DNA from: Lumbricus terrestris
Taxonomy: Eukaryota > Annelida > Clitellata > Crassiclitellata > Lumbricidae
Length of the DNA: 64,000 nucleotides
Direction: 5' to 3'
Assembly: GCA_949752735.1 (NCBI GenBank)
Contig: OX457047.1
Location: forward strand, 19,710,372 to 19,774,371
In this document: positions 33,144 through 43,779 of the stretch, in pieces
Numbering within the stretch: position 1 is the first letter of the stretch
Layout of the letters: every line of letters begins with the position of its first letter
Position numbers and translations under genes: made by a program
The notes under the pieces: model-generated
Databases searched by the model: none
The model's input: the letters and a program-made list of their open reading frames with translations, nothing else
Told to the model about the DNA's origin: nothing

Positions 33144-35587
33144 GGGCCATTCCACGGTATTGTGGTCCATGAGGTGTCAATAAAAAATATTGGAATTGTA
33201 AAATGATATTAATTTCTGTTGTAGCTAGATGGTTCTAGTATAAGATTCCAAAAGAATTTGTCTTTCTGCGCTTTTCGTTTTGTGTCGACTTTGCTTCAAA
33301 GTGGCAAATTTGATTTTTTGCGTTACGGACTCTACATGCGATTTTTAAATGCTAAATTTCTAATGTAAATCCAATGTCGAATATTTTTAGCTGGACATCA
33401 TGACCATGGTGAGAGTAAGTGATAAATACTTCGTGATCAAAAATTCACCTCATCTTGTGTCCAGATTTGCTGGGGCAAAACATGAGTTGTAGAGTCCGTA
33501 ACATTCTGGGGCTTCTGATTTGTTTTGCAGGCATTTCGAATTGAGCAGCAAACTTGTTATCTCTATTCCTCTGATTCCCCATTGTAGGCTACTCAGTAAG
33601 CATAGATTACTTTTCCTAATGTTGCTTTAAATTTTTTTATGCGAAGTTGAATATCGTTACGGACTCTACAAAAAGCGTTACGGACTCTACCAAGCACAAA
33701 TTCAGCTCATGAGATATTGGTAAAATTGTCATAAATTATGCATGGAAGCTAAACATTCAACATGTATCTTGTTTAAATGATTCCTTTTATTCATCACTTT
33801 CTAAGCTACCATGTGGAAAGCATGGAATTAGTCAACAACTTTAAGACAGTTAGAAATTTTATTTAGCTGACATCTAACACACATAAATCAACATATAGCA
33901 TGATGTATTTATGTGTTTTATTATATATTCATTGCATTTATATTGATTTATAAACGCTGTTAAAACAAGGTTACGTAATCAATAATTTAAATGAATAGTA
34001 GGCCAATGCTAGTTAATTTTCCTCGATTATTCATAGAAATGGTGGAAACAGTTAAAGAACATGTGGAGAGCACAGGCAGAAAGTCTACAACAATGTACTT
34101 CATGCCATGGAATCTGCACCTACTTACAGACTCATATTCAAGTACCAGTACTTACAGAATCAGAATCATGATTTTTTCAGACCATGAGCTGAATATGTTC
34201 AAGAAAGCAAGAGTTTATAAGTGTTTAACTCAGAGCAAGTCTAGGGCGAGAGCGCCACGAGAAGCGGGTGCTGCTCCTCAACCTTCTAAGTAAACCAGAT
34301 TTTTGCACTGGATAAGGTGTAAAAATTGGTTTGTCTAAATTTTGGTCCATGTGCCCAGAAGAAGACTAGTGCTAACTGAAACAAGACTAAGCTACAAAGG
34401 TGAATACTGCATGTTGTGAATGACAAATTGGGCAATCTGCTCTAGCCTACTTTCCAGACAGAATTGACCAGTTATATATATATATATATATATATTCGTT
34501 TATTGACATTCAATCTGACAGACCGCAGAACGATTACCGGTACAAGTTATACGAAATACGGCAAGCTTCACACGACACGCAGGTCGGCTCGGTAACTTAA
34601 CACCTAATGGCCTAAGTGCTGGAACGCTCCTGATTCGGCCAAGCCAGGAGTGGGAGGGGCCATCTTATTTTCAACAGACCCGAGGCAAACAACACAACAG
34701 AAAGCGTCACTGGCAGCTAACAGAAAATTCAAATAAATGTTTGCCCTGAGCGAGGTTTGAACCCGGGTCGCGATAATAACTCTCAGTTTATCGACCAGCG
34801 CTCTCTCCACTGAGAAATAAATAATGTGGATAACATGGAATTATTATGGAATGATCAGATTGTTGAAAAGCTATGCACTTGCAGCAAAAGATGAAAGAGG
34901 TCTTTTCAAGTTCATTGACCCTGTGACTAGTGTTACAGAATGACCTAAGCTTCTGAAACATTAAGAGCTTCAACATTACAGATCTTTGAACTGTACAAGG
35001 GTTCCATTGGTTGTTGGTGACAATAAAACACCATATTTGTTCAATTTGAGCTGTGAAACTTCCCGTAGTACCTTGCAAGCAATTGAAATGATGAAAATAA
35101 TTGCTATAAAAAGTATAAATTAACTGTTTTCATGGATATTAATCAGTTTTTGTTTATGATCCATAACTGTAGAGTCCGTAACGTAGAGTCCGTAACGCAT
35201 AGTGTGTTCATTAAGTGAGTGCTCAACATCAGTACTTATCAAAAAAAAGAAATGCAATTATGGCTATATCAACAGAAATGGCTGGCGAATCTAAGGTTGC
35301 GTCTCAAAAGAATTTTTATCTAATAACTTCACAGGAAATCAAGATAGTTCAGTCATCAAAAAAGTTCAGGGAACTTTTCTGTAGAGTCCGTAACGCAAAC
35401 ATTTTAATTCACCAAAAATGAAACATCACAGCCAGCAAAGTCTAACTAATACCAAACTAGTCTATGATTGAAGCGGCATCTGGGGAAAATATTTAAATAA
35501 TTTAAACAGTTGTCATCTCTCTGTATGAGGGGCTCAAAGTCTCCGAAATGTAGAGTCCGTAACATTTTGAATACCGTGGAATGGCCC
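33144..35587. mobile_element. 2.44-kb element with perfect 18-bp TIRs and subterminal GAGTCCGTAAC motif
   Basis: GGGCCATTCCACGGTATT at 33144-33161 has its exact inverted copy at 35570-35587. AGCA flanks both ends (33140-33143, 35588-35591), a candidate 4-bp target duplication. The motif CGTTACGGACTCTAC occurs in the left part at 33321, 33655 and 33676 (one reversed at 33489) and reversed in the right part at 35169, 35183, 35381 and 35550. Subterminal repeats like this bind transposase in several superfamilies. A 100-codon frame at 33991-34293 is unrecognised. A SINE is nested inside. I cannot assign a superfamily. Confidence 0.85.
34488..34812 (-). mobile_element. SINE family 2, minus-strand copy nested in the TIR element
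   Basis: The reverse complement has GTGGAGAGAGCGCTGGTCGA, CCCGGGTTCAAACCTCGCTC (box B), then AATTTTCTGTTAGCTGCCAG and a body matching the copy at 35760-36115. A TA run sits at its tail (about 34475-34494). Confidence 0.82.
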
Positions 35588-35759
35588 AGCAGTCTTTGAA
35601 ATCGATCGACATAAAAACGTTCGAAAAGTCTAAGAGATTCAAATAAATCGCAACTTTAAACTATCGAATTGAAAGTTGAAGAAAATTCTTGTTTGCTCAA
35701 CTCTCACGCGCTATGGCAAATTTAAGTTAGAAATGCGCGGTTCAAGATGACGTAATGAC

Positions 35760-36115
35760 GGGGGGGTCCCGTAGCTCAGTGGTGAGAGCGCTGGTCGTTA
35801 AACTGAGAGTCAGCCGCGCGGACCCGGGTTCAAGCCCCGCTCAGGGCAAAAATTTATTTGAATTTTCTGTTAGCTGCCGCAGGCGCTTTGCTGATGTGTT
35901 GCTTGACTCGGGTTCTGCTAAAAATAAAGATAGCCCCTCCCACTTCTGGCTTGGCCGTCCAGAAGTGATCCAGTTCTTAGGCCATTAGTTAAGTTACCGA
36001 ACCCACTGCTGTAAAGCCGATCTGCGTGTCGTGCTACAGTGGGCCGTATTTCGTATAACATGTACTTGTGATCGTTCTGCGGTGTGTCAGATTGAGATAT
36101 TAAAAGAAAAAGAAA
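35760..36115 (+). mobile_element. SINE family 2, plus-strand copy
   Basis: The tRNA-like head GTCCCGTAGCTCAGTGGTGA (box A) and GGACCCGGGTTCAAGCCCCG (box B) are intact. The body (CTTCTGGCTTGGCC, TAAGTTACCGA, GTATTTCGTATAACATGTAC) and an A-rich tail follow. The acceptor stem is imperfect and no functional anticodon arm is seen, so this is a SINE and not a tRNA gene. Confidence 0.85.
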
Positions 36116-36239
36116 AAAATTATTATTATAATAATAAGTTTAGATTACGTCATATTTTTAAAAATTGCAATTACGTCACAGTAATTATAGCCTAATAATA
36201 TTGTGATTGCGAGATGACATCTTATTCATTCATTCATTT

Positions 36240-36800
36240 CGATAATTTATATAGCGCCTCTTCAAGAAACCTACTCAGAGGCGCTCCCTAGTCCCAACCC
36301 AGCCACAGCTAGAAAAATAGGATTTGAACAACTTCTTAAAAGCAGGTGAATTTAGTCTAGACGTAAATCGCAAGGTCAGTGGGAGGCCCGGAGGCCATTC
36401 AAGATAGCAGGACCCACAATAGAAAAGGCTCGGCGCTGTCTGGTAGAAGTGCGAGCTCGATAAACCAAAAGCTCCCCCGTTGTCGCAGAGCGAAGAGTTC
36501 GACGGGCTGCAAGGTCGGAGACAGATCGACAAAGGCTAGACAGGTATGATGGAGCGCAATCAAGAAGGCATCGCCAAACAAGTGCAGCAACTCGGTAGGA
36601 GATGCGCTGTAAAACAGGCAGCCAGTGAATAACGTCGCGCATATAAACAGAGACGGGGCATATTTAGGAATGCGGCAGGCGAGCAGCCGAACGAAGAACT
36701 CGTTCAAGGCGTCCAATTAGTCCAAGTGGCAGACCCACGAGTACCAAACTACAGTGATCAATTCTTATGTACTGGTGAAAAAGGCATGTACAAGTGTCAG
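36240..36800 (-). mobile_element. LINE reverse transcriptase C-terminus with SINE-like 3' tail
   Basis: The minus strand encodes VIHWLPVLQRISYRVAALVW, CLLDCAPSYLSSL, then TTGELLVYRARTSTRQRRAF and SIVGPAILNGL. This is the classic LHWLPVxxRIxYK...APxYL...GxRAFSxxAPxxWNxLP end of L2/CR1/Rex-like LINEs. A frameshift separates it from upstream NEFFVRLLACR. It ends FKKLFKSYF, then GGGAGCGCCTCTGAGTAG and GAGGCGCTATATAAATTATC with GAAT repeats, which match SINE family 1's 3' end. Confidence 0.85.
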
Positions 36801-37081
36801 AGTAGCACTATGAGATATGGATCTTGAGACAACTCGGAATTACCGAAGCTGGTAGTAGCCAAACAACTACGAGTGACCAAATTGATATGCTTTGAGAAAT
36901 TGAGCTCTTGATCCAAAGTAATTCCAAGGTCTCGTACTGTATGAAAAACAAGACATCAGGGAAAGTTACTGCTATTAAGTGCAACCAAAACTCGCTCCAC
37001 GTCAGCTTGGACTTATTACGTTGGTCCTTCTTTCTTGAGTATATTATATTTATAGGGGTTGTCTGGTGTGTATGTTTGCAG

Positions 37082-37255
37082 AGGGTGGCTACGCGTCTGC
37101 CTGTCCTTTCCACGACGCCTACCACTTCGTATACAGCAACAGCAGTGGTGGCTTCTGTCGCAATCCAGTCTCCTACGTACGACCGTGCGCCTCTCCCACT
37201 CTTCTCCGTTTCCACTTCCAGCAATGTCCAGATGCTGCCTACACTTACAACAGAG
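37082..37255 (+). CDS. Exon 5: first CPF domain (residues 142-199)
   Basis: The acceptor TATGTTTGCAG ends at 37081; the donor AGAG|GTATAC is at 37256. The product EGGYASACPFHDAYHFVY continues through FCRNPVS at Cys167, a cysteine at 177, and an L-R-F-x-F-x2-CPD close at Cys190. This is the family's central domain (CPF...F-x-Y...C-x-NPVS...C...CPD), which I recall as DUF7043. Entry and exit are both phase 1. The preceding intron is about 16.7 kb, the longest in the gene after the 6 kb and 3 kb introns, and is full of transposons. Confidence 0.92.
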
Positions 37256-37964
37256 GTATACACTGTTGCTACCGCGAGACAGATTCAAATACCAATATTA
37301 ATTAGCAGATTATGGTTAATGATGACCCGGATTTGCGTGATCAGACTTGTCAGAAATCTTATTAAAAAAATTGTAGTCTGATTTCCAGGGGGAGGTCACG
37401 CGACCCCCCTTGACCTATGCTGTGGGCGCCCATGGATGACCGTGCCAATGTGACTAACCTATGGTGGTTTTGTTTCGGTTCAAACCGGTAGTGTATCTAG
37501 TTTCTAATCAAACATAAAAGGAGAAATGAAATTCTCAAATCCGTTTGCTATAAGTTTAAGCGCGACAACTGACAGAGAACAACATGATGACGACGCGTGA
37601 CGTGACCAGAGTCGAGGTCATGCTCTCGTTATTGAGGAAGCTTTATCATCACATTTGTGTACATTTTTACGTTCAAGAAGACGACTCAGAATTTTTTCTT
37701 CCTGTGGCGCAACCTGTGGAATGAAATTGAAAACGGTTGATCTCCCAGCGTCCATACATTTTTAGCTCGAGGTACTACGAAGACTGAGAATGAGATGCTA
37801 CCAGCACTGTTGGATGTTTCAAGCTTGAGTAAAAAAGCAGAAATATTCCGTCGCATCTGTTTAAGCCAGTTGTTAGGTTGGCACGCTTAAGGCCATGGTG
37901 CTGGTCTCTCTGAAGTCGCTTTCGTGGTCGTTGAGAAATTCTCGAGGGTTCACATTGCATTGCA
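37256..37964. other. Intron 5: MITE end-like scrap, otherwise nothing recognised
   Basis: At 37383-37430 a GGGAGG...GGGCGCCCATGGA phrase resembles the terminal part of the MITE at 61079-61359. Confidence 0.4.
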
Positions 37965-38025
37965 ACAATGATGATGATGATGTTGTTGTTGTTGTTGGTA
38001 ATTATGATTGTGTTGTTGCTGCTAC

Positions 38026-38056
<31 letters not shown>

Positions 38057-38175
38057 AGCGATGATAATGATGATGATGATTATTATGATTATTAATTATT
38101 ATTCTGATGGTGATGATCATGCTGACGATGATGATGATGATGATGATGATGATTATGATGATAATGCTGCTGCTG
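37965..38175. repeat. (GAT)n/(TTG)n trinucleotide array
   Basis: GATGATGAT and GTTGTTGTT runs with ATT interruptions. Confidence 0.95.
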
Positions 38176-38439
38176 ATGTGATGGAATTGGTATAGTGATG
38201 GACGTTGAGTGTTGGGGCGTTTGGAGGGATGGATCAAAGACGTTTCTTGTTGGACGGTTAAATCCCAGGGATCCGAACAAGAGATCAACATCATCCGGTG
38301 CAAACGAAGATAGCTACAGATGCTTCGTAAGTTCAACCGGCTGATCCTTATCTTTTCTAAATGGAATGTAGATTTGCAAAAGTAAATATTATGTGACTCT
38401 TAAGAATTCATCAGAGATGCCTAATATAAGTCGCATCAT

Positions 38440-38640
38440 GTTGATCGGCATATTGTGGGTAGCGGGTTCGAATCCACCTCAAGCCGCCGTGTAGGGACCC
38501 TGAGCAAGTCCCTCACTCGCCATTGCTCATGCGCTTCGGCGTGAAATTAACTCGGATTCAGTGTCCGTCTGTAGTCGGGAGCACTTCTGAATAGATCTCT
38601 TAAAGTGGCCCTATAGCAAGTGCTCATACATACGCGCTTG
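38440..38640 (+). mobile_element. SINE family 1, 5'-truncated plus copy
   Basis: It starts at the box B region GGGTTCGAATCCACCTCAAG, then GAGCAAGTCCCTCACTCGCC, GCGCTTCGGCGTGAAATTAA and the GGGAGCACTTCTGAATAG tail. Confidence 0.82.
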
Positions 38641-39574
38641 AGTATTGACTGCAGTCTTTGTATAAATGCACATTAAAATATCATACGTACAACGTCGTAC
38701 GTGAATGCCTAGTTGCATACACTGTACACACATGATATGGCAGACAGACAGACATATGATATGCATATACATGAATACCTAAATGCACCGTTACATACAT
38801 CCATGTACATGTACAATTGTACATGCACACAACAAATATTATGTACAAAAATACGCATTCAAGCGTACATATAGATTATAGATACATGCATGATCGCATA
38901 CATGCATGTACATTATTCAATTATACGCCTACATGCATGCATATAGGCCTATATTGACAGGTATACACACGGACACAAGCACCCACAATCCCACATATAC
39001 ACACTAGTAGTGTTGGCATAGAATGCAATAGCTACCGGTACATACATGTATGCTGTAAAAGTTGTAGCATAGTGGAGTAACAGTGGAAGTAATATTGTAA
39101 ACTTTAGCAGTCGTTATTCTAATCGCATAGAAGTGTATCGACCTCACGAGTTAAGATGGCTGATTTGAGACAGGATCTATATGAATATGATGTCTTTTCA
39201 ACTCTTTTTATGTTGTGTTGTGTTGTGTTGTCTGGCTGTGTGATAGATGTATCGCATTCAGGGATCGGTTGTTCATCTATCGATGTCGGCTGATGCTTCA
39301 TGTCGTGGTCTCATCTCAGCAACGAATGGTCCCATCGTCATTGAACTCACGACCGGTATGAAGACACGCATCCCCTCTGTACCCCCTAAGTCTCCAACCA
39401 TGAAGACACGACCCCTAATTACCCATTGTCATTATTATACTGCATTGTATCTGACCATTTGTAAAGCGCTTTGTTGATTGTCTTTTTTATGTCTTATGTG
39501 AATTTTTATTATATGTGATACTTGTTCATGAGAGTGCTGTTTTGCAGCTGGTCATATTAAAAAATATTTGCTTA
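38641..39574. other. Intron 5: no gene; possible LINE 3' UTR
   Basis: ACAT-rich sequence at 38700-39000. 39390-39570 ends AAAAAATATTTGCTTACTTA, the same kind of ending as the LINE 3' UTR at 30680. Confidence 0.45.
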
Positions 39575-39609
39575 CTTACTTACTTACTTACTCACTTACT
39601 TACTTACTC

Positions 39610-39676
<67 letters not shown>
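39570..39676. repeat. (ACTT)n microsatellite
   Basis: About 25 ACTT units after a LINE-type 3' end; probably grown from the retroelement tail. Confidence 0.95.
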
Positions 39677-39677
<1 letters not shown>

Positions 39678-40129
39678 TACTCACGACTTACAGCAGCAGA
39701 ATGAAGAAAGCAGTGCGTGCAACCCGGAGAGAAAAAGCAGGTTATAATACGAGAGAAAGATGGCGGAAGACTACCACATAGAAGTTCACAGAACGACAGG
39801 GAGGGACCTATGCAAGCGAATAATCTGGAATGAGCCATAGCGGCCCTGGCGCTACATCAGATGTCCAGTCGTTAGCAATGGCAGTGCCTGACTTATGGAG
39901 CCATAATTCGTGGATAACGATGTGCGGAGATGTCGATGGCTTCAGGAACATAGAAATAAAATAATGGTCTACTAGTTAACTTAACGGATGACGGAAACTG
40001 TGAATGAACTTGTATCGGATTACTTGACGGACTTACTTATTAATGATCGAAACAATTTATGGCGAATCTTCTAATTATTATGTGGTCTGCGTAGGTCAAG
40101 CAATTACTGCAAGAGTAATGTGGGATCGT

Positions 40130-40365
40130 TTGTGGGGCGCGGTGGTGTACTGGGCATGATCGTTGCCTTGCAGCCTGAGTGTTGCAGGTTTGAATCCACC
40201 TCAAGCCGCCGCGTATGGGCCTTGAGCAAGTCCTTCACTGGCAGTAACTGTTGCACTTGCGCTTCGGCGTGAAACTCTGTTGTAGTGTCAGCGCTGTATA
40301 GTAGAGACTCTCTACTAGAGAGCGCCTCTGAGTAGCGAGCTTGAAGGGGAATTGTAAACAAAAAA
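40130..40365 (+). mobile_element. SINE family 1, full-length plus copy
   Basis: GGGGCGCGGTGGTGTACTGG (box A), GCAGGTTTGAATCCACCTCA (box B), CCTTGAGCAAGTCCTTCACT, GCGCTTCGGCGTGAAACTCT, a GAGCGCCTCTGAGTAGCGAG end and an A-rich tail. It ends about 270 bp before exon 6. Confidence 0.87.
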
Positions 40366-40634
40366 TTATATCTGACTTATGGAGCCATGATTCATATGTT
40401 TATATTTATCTCTATTTAATATAGAAATAAATAAAATAAATAAATAACAGCTAATGCACGGTGCTCTCTAGGAGTCCTCGGGTAATGGCTATAATTTTGG
40501 GAAGACAAAATAACGACCCTGCAGCCTCACCAATCACCAGAGCGAGTTAATGGGCGCCATAAAATATAAAACAACCTCCGTTACATTACATTACATTACA
40601 TTACGTTAAATAGTCTCCATTTGTCTGCTTTCAG

Positions 40635-40896
40635 ATACCTTTGGCTGGCCCAAAGCACAGTGCACCTACCCGGCCTTCGTGACAAGAAACGTGTGGCGAG
40701 ACCTGACAGGGAACCACGTCTATCGCTCCAACAACATGGGTGACGTCGTCGAAAAGGTTCGAAGCAGTCTATCGTCATACAACACGACGCCACTCCCTCT
40801 ACAGAGCGTACTTGAGATCTGGTTCTGCCACTCCCTACTCACCAGAAACATCACCGCTGATCAGTTCATCGCTGTCGCCTTCGTCGTACGCGGATG
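40635..40896 (+). CDS. Exon 6: second W module (residues 200-286)
   Basis: The acceptor TGCTTTCAG ends at 40634; the donor GGATG|GTAAGTG at 40897 is near-perfect. The 262-bp exon begins DTFGWPKAQCTYPAF and continues with NVWRDLTGNHVY, a serine-rich stretch, EIWFCHS (Cys264), NIT as a possible N-glycosylation site, and a beta strand AVAFVVRGW. C-x-Y-P-x2 with W-R-D-L echoes the first module's C-x-F-P and W-x-G-W plan, so this starts the second module. Phase goes from 1 to 2. A TAG/TTG trinucleotide array starts within about 20 bp of the donor. Confidence 0.9.
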
Positions 40897-40904
40897 GTAA
40901 GTGT

Positions 40905-41006
40905 AACGGTGGTAGTAATAGTAGTGATGGTGTCAGTAGTGGTAGCAGTAGCAGCAGCAGTAGTTGTTGTAATAGTAGACCTAGTTGCCGTAGTAATAGT
41001 AGTAGC

Positions 41007-41083
<77 letters not shown>

Positions 41084-41193
41084 TAGTAGTAGTAGTGGTA
41101 GTAGTGGTGTGTTGGTGGTAATAGCAATAGTATAGCAACAGTGACAGTATTGGTAACAATAGTAGCAGTATGTAGTGTTGTTGTTGTTGTTCA

Positions 41194-41239
<46 letters not shown>

Positions 41240-41291
41240 GGTGTTGTTGTTGTTGTTGGTGATGGTGGTGTTGGTGGTGTTGGTGTTGTTG

Positions 41292-41323
<32 letters not shown>

Positions 41324-41375
41324 GGTGGTGGTGGTGGTGGTGGCGGTGGTGGCGGTGGTGGTGGTGGAAGCAATA
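40905..41375. repeat. (TAG)n, (TTG)n, (GGT)n trinucleotide arrays just after the exon 6 donor
   Basis: GTAGTAGTAG at 40905-41110, GTTGTTGTT at 41177-41225, then mixed GGT/GTT to 41370. It starts within about 20 bp of the splice donor. Long frames here (poly-Val, poly-Gly, poly-Ser) are artefacts. Confidence 0.97.
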
Positions 41376-42125
41376 GTAATAGTAATTATGGCCAAACATG
41401 TCCGGACTGTTTATTATTTTTTATTTGTTTAGTTCATCAGATATTTACACCACGCTAATTAATGAATTTACTTCAAGAAAGCATAATTTATTATACGACT
41501 GTGTGTATGTATGTTTTATAGTGTGATTGAATGATAATAATATGCATACGAACGTAGAACTTTGCACACTCGCATATATAGCTTGTCTATACAACAACGT
41601 GCGTCCTAAGATGAGCTGATGATAATGTTTCATGACTTACTTCTTGTGGCAAAATTCTTATCAGAAGTGAGAGAACACGAAGACAACTGAATATGCATGA
41701 GAAGGATATATGCGAGCGAATCGCTCTAGACCGGATCGCGGGACCAACAGGTCTCCACGGGTTCAAGAGCGTAGCATGCGCATGCAACATAGTGAGCACC
41801 TCAATAATTTCTAAGCGTAGTTTCAATACTTTTCTGTCGTTGTTGTCGTTGTTGTCGTATAGCCTATTGTTGCTGTTGTTCTTAGTTTCTCCAGTTATCG
41901 GTGCATCCGGTTCGTGAAAAAAGTCGATGGTGTCGTAGAGCTCGCACAAGGTAAGAATGACGGTAACAGGATGAAATATCGGGAGAAGTAGTCATAATGA
42001 TGATGATTGTGGTCGTAGTGATGGCAGTGGTGATGATGGAGGTGGTATAGTGTCACTTGTGATGCCACATTTTATGGTACTTCTGGTATGGTTTTATGAT
42101 GGTTCTGCTCCTTAAAACATTTTCG
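41376..42125. other. Intron 6: no recognisable feature
   Basis: Single-copy sequence; frames of 60-120 codons have no domain or splice support. Confidence 0.45.
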
Positions 42126-42129
42126 TTTC

Positions 42130-42215
42130 ACCGTGGTTGAACTGGGAGCGCCTCTGAGTGGATTTCTTGAAGGGGCGCTATGTAAATTCTTGAAATGAAT
42201 GAATGAATTAATTAA
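42130..42215 (+). mobile_element. Isolated SINE/LINE 3' end
   Basis: GGGAGCGCCTCTGAGTGG, CTTGAAGGGGCGCTATGTAA and ATTCTTGAAATGAATGAATG: the shared 3' end without the tRNA head. Confidence 0.8.
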
Positions 42216-42683
42216 ATTTCTTTTATCAAGAACTTGAAAAATGCAAAGCAGGATATTAAGAACACGAGTTTTTCCATAGAGGTTTCGCAATGTTAATTTC
42301 TCAGTTTCACGTTAGCTATCATTAGTGTTATTAGTGCGAGGAAATTCGTCAAAAACCAAAAAGTAGTTGTTTAAAAATAGGCGCCAATTTTCTAGCGGAG
42401 GATGTTGAACCAACGTCTCTTTTTGCCCATATAAAATTGTGTGCGGAACCCATGGACTAAACTAAAGGAATGATGACGCTTTCGCTGAAAACAAGTGATG
42501 TCGATGAGTAAGTTTCCTAGTGATTAGAGCGATGGCAACTGCAGGGAAGGGTGGCAAGATCGGTGCGCAATGAGCGATGGTAATGGCAACTGTGGTCGGT
42601 GGCAAGTAATAGATTCTCTCGTGGAGTCTCTTCAATTATTAACATCGTCCTGCAGTCTTCGTTCTTCTGCTTCTTCTAGGAAG

Positions 42684-42757
42684 GGACTCTGGTTACGCCT
42701 TCATTGACCAGTGCCTCGGTCAGGCGACGTTCGTTAGCGATAAGCGACTTCTGCTCG
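42684..42757 (+). CDS. Exon 7: short cysteine exon (residues 287-311)
   Basis: The tract CTTCTTCTAGGAAG offers two acceptors 4 bp apart. Only the second (exon from 42684) keeps the frame: TG from exon 6 plus G makes Trp287, then DSGYAFIDQCLGQATF and a basic tail. Using the first (from 42680) gives a stop within ten codons. The donor is CTCG|GTAAGA at 42758, leaving phase 1. Cys297 sits in a segment ahead of the second CP domain. A 15-bp minisatellite starts about 55 bp downstream. Confidence 0.82.
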
Positions 42758-42810
42758 GTAAGAAGACATATTGCCATCACACACTGTGGCTTATAATAAT
42801 AACTTACTTT

Positions 42811-43110
42811 AGAAATACTCATCTAGAAAATACTCGTCTAGAAAATACTCGTCTAGAAAATACTCGTCTAGAAAATACTCGTCTAGAAAATACTCGTCTA
42901 GAAAATACTCGTCTAGAAAATACTCGTCTAGAAAATACTCGTCTAGAAAATACTCGTCTAGAAAATACTCGTCTAGAAAATACTCGTCTAGAAAAATACT
43001 CGTCTAGAAAATACTCGTCTAGAAAATACTCGTCTAGAAAATACTCGTCTAGAAAAATACTCGTCTAGAAAAATACTCGTCTAGAAAATACTCGTCTAGA
43101 AAATACTCGG
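42811..43110. repeat. 15-bp minisatellite, about 19 copies
   Basis: Units of GAAAATACTCGTCTA, a few lengthened to 16 bp by an extra A. It lies between exon 7 and a SINE. Confidence 0.97.
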
Positions 43111-43413
43111 CTGCTTGCTGAGCTTCGTATAACCGCTTCCTGTTTAACTTAACGTCTTTTCGCCTATAGCTTGAAAAGTGGATTTCTTTGCAGTGCGCTA
43201 AATAATTCGATCTAACGGGTAAATACAGATGTCGCATTTCGCTATTCTTTAAATTGAGACTTCTCTGCGCTGTGTGTTTAGCCAAATGGTATTCTTTCGC
43301 TCATGGAAAAGGTCCATTGTTAAAGCATTGCTAGTAAAACACGGCCGTTATACCGATACGCGTTGAACGGTTGAACCCTGGTTTTGGCTATAATTACACG
43401 TCTTGATACCATC

Positions 43414-43645
43414 AAGGGCGCGGTGGTGTAGTGGTGGCGTCGTCGCCTTGAAGCCGGAAGGTTCGGGGTTTGAATCCACCTCAAGTCGCCGCGTAAGGAC
43501 CTTGGGCAAGTCCTTCACTCGCAATTGCTCAGCGCTTCGGCGTGAAACTCCGATGCAGTGTCCGCTCTGCATTCGGGAGCGCCTCTGAGTAGAGAGAGAG
43601 CTTGAAGGGGCGCTATAACAAGTGCACATACAAACAAACAAAAAC
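43414..43645 (+). mobile_element. SINE family 1, best full-length copy
   Basis: GGGCGCGGTGGTGTAGTGGT (box A), GGGGTTTGAATCCACCTCAA (box B), CGCCGCGTAAGGACCTTGGG, GCGCTTCGGCGTGAAACTCC, GGGAGCGCCTCTGAGTAGAG, GGGGCGCTATAACAAGTG and an A-rich tail with CAAACAAACAAAAAC. This copy can serve as the reference for the family. Confidence 0.9.
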
Positions 43646-43779
43646 AAAATCACCACTACCACAACAGCCGCCATCCTACCATCATCACTGGTGGTGATAC
43701 CAGTGTCCACCACCACTCGCGTATGTAACTTTCCCACAAAGTGGTTAAGAATAATTATACACGCTTGATACGGTATTAG

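Noticed and set aside
35764..35840. Functional tRNA gene
   Set aside because: Box A and box B are present, but the acceptor and anticodon arms pair poorly and the sequence continues into a SINE body shared with 34488-34812.
40894..41458. Poly-Val, poly-Gly, poly-Ser and poly-Thr frames
   Set aside because: Trinucleotide arrays right after the exon 6 donor; composition explains the frames.
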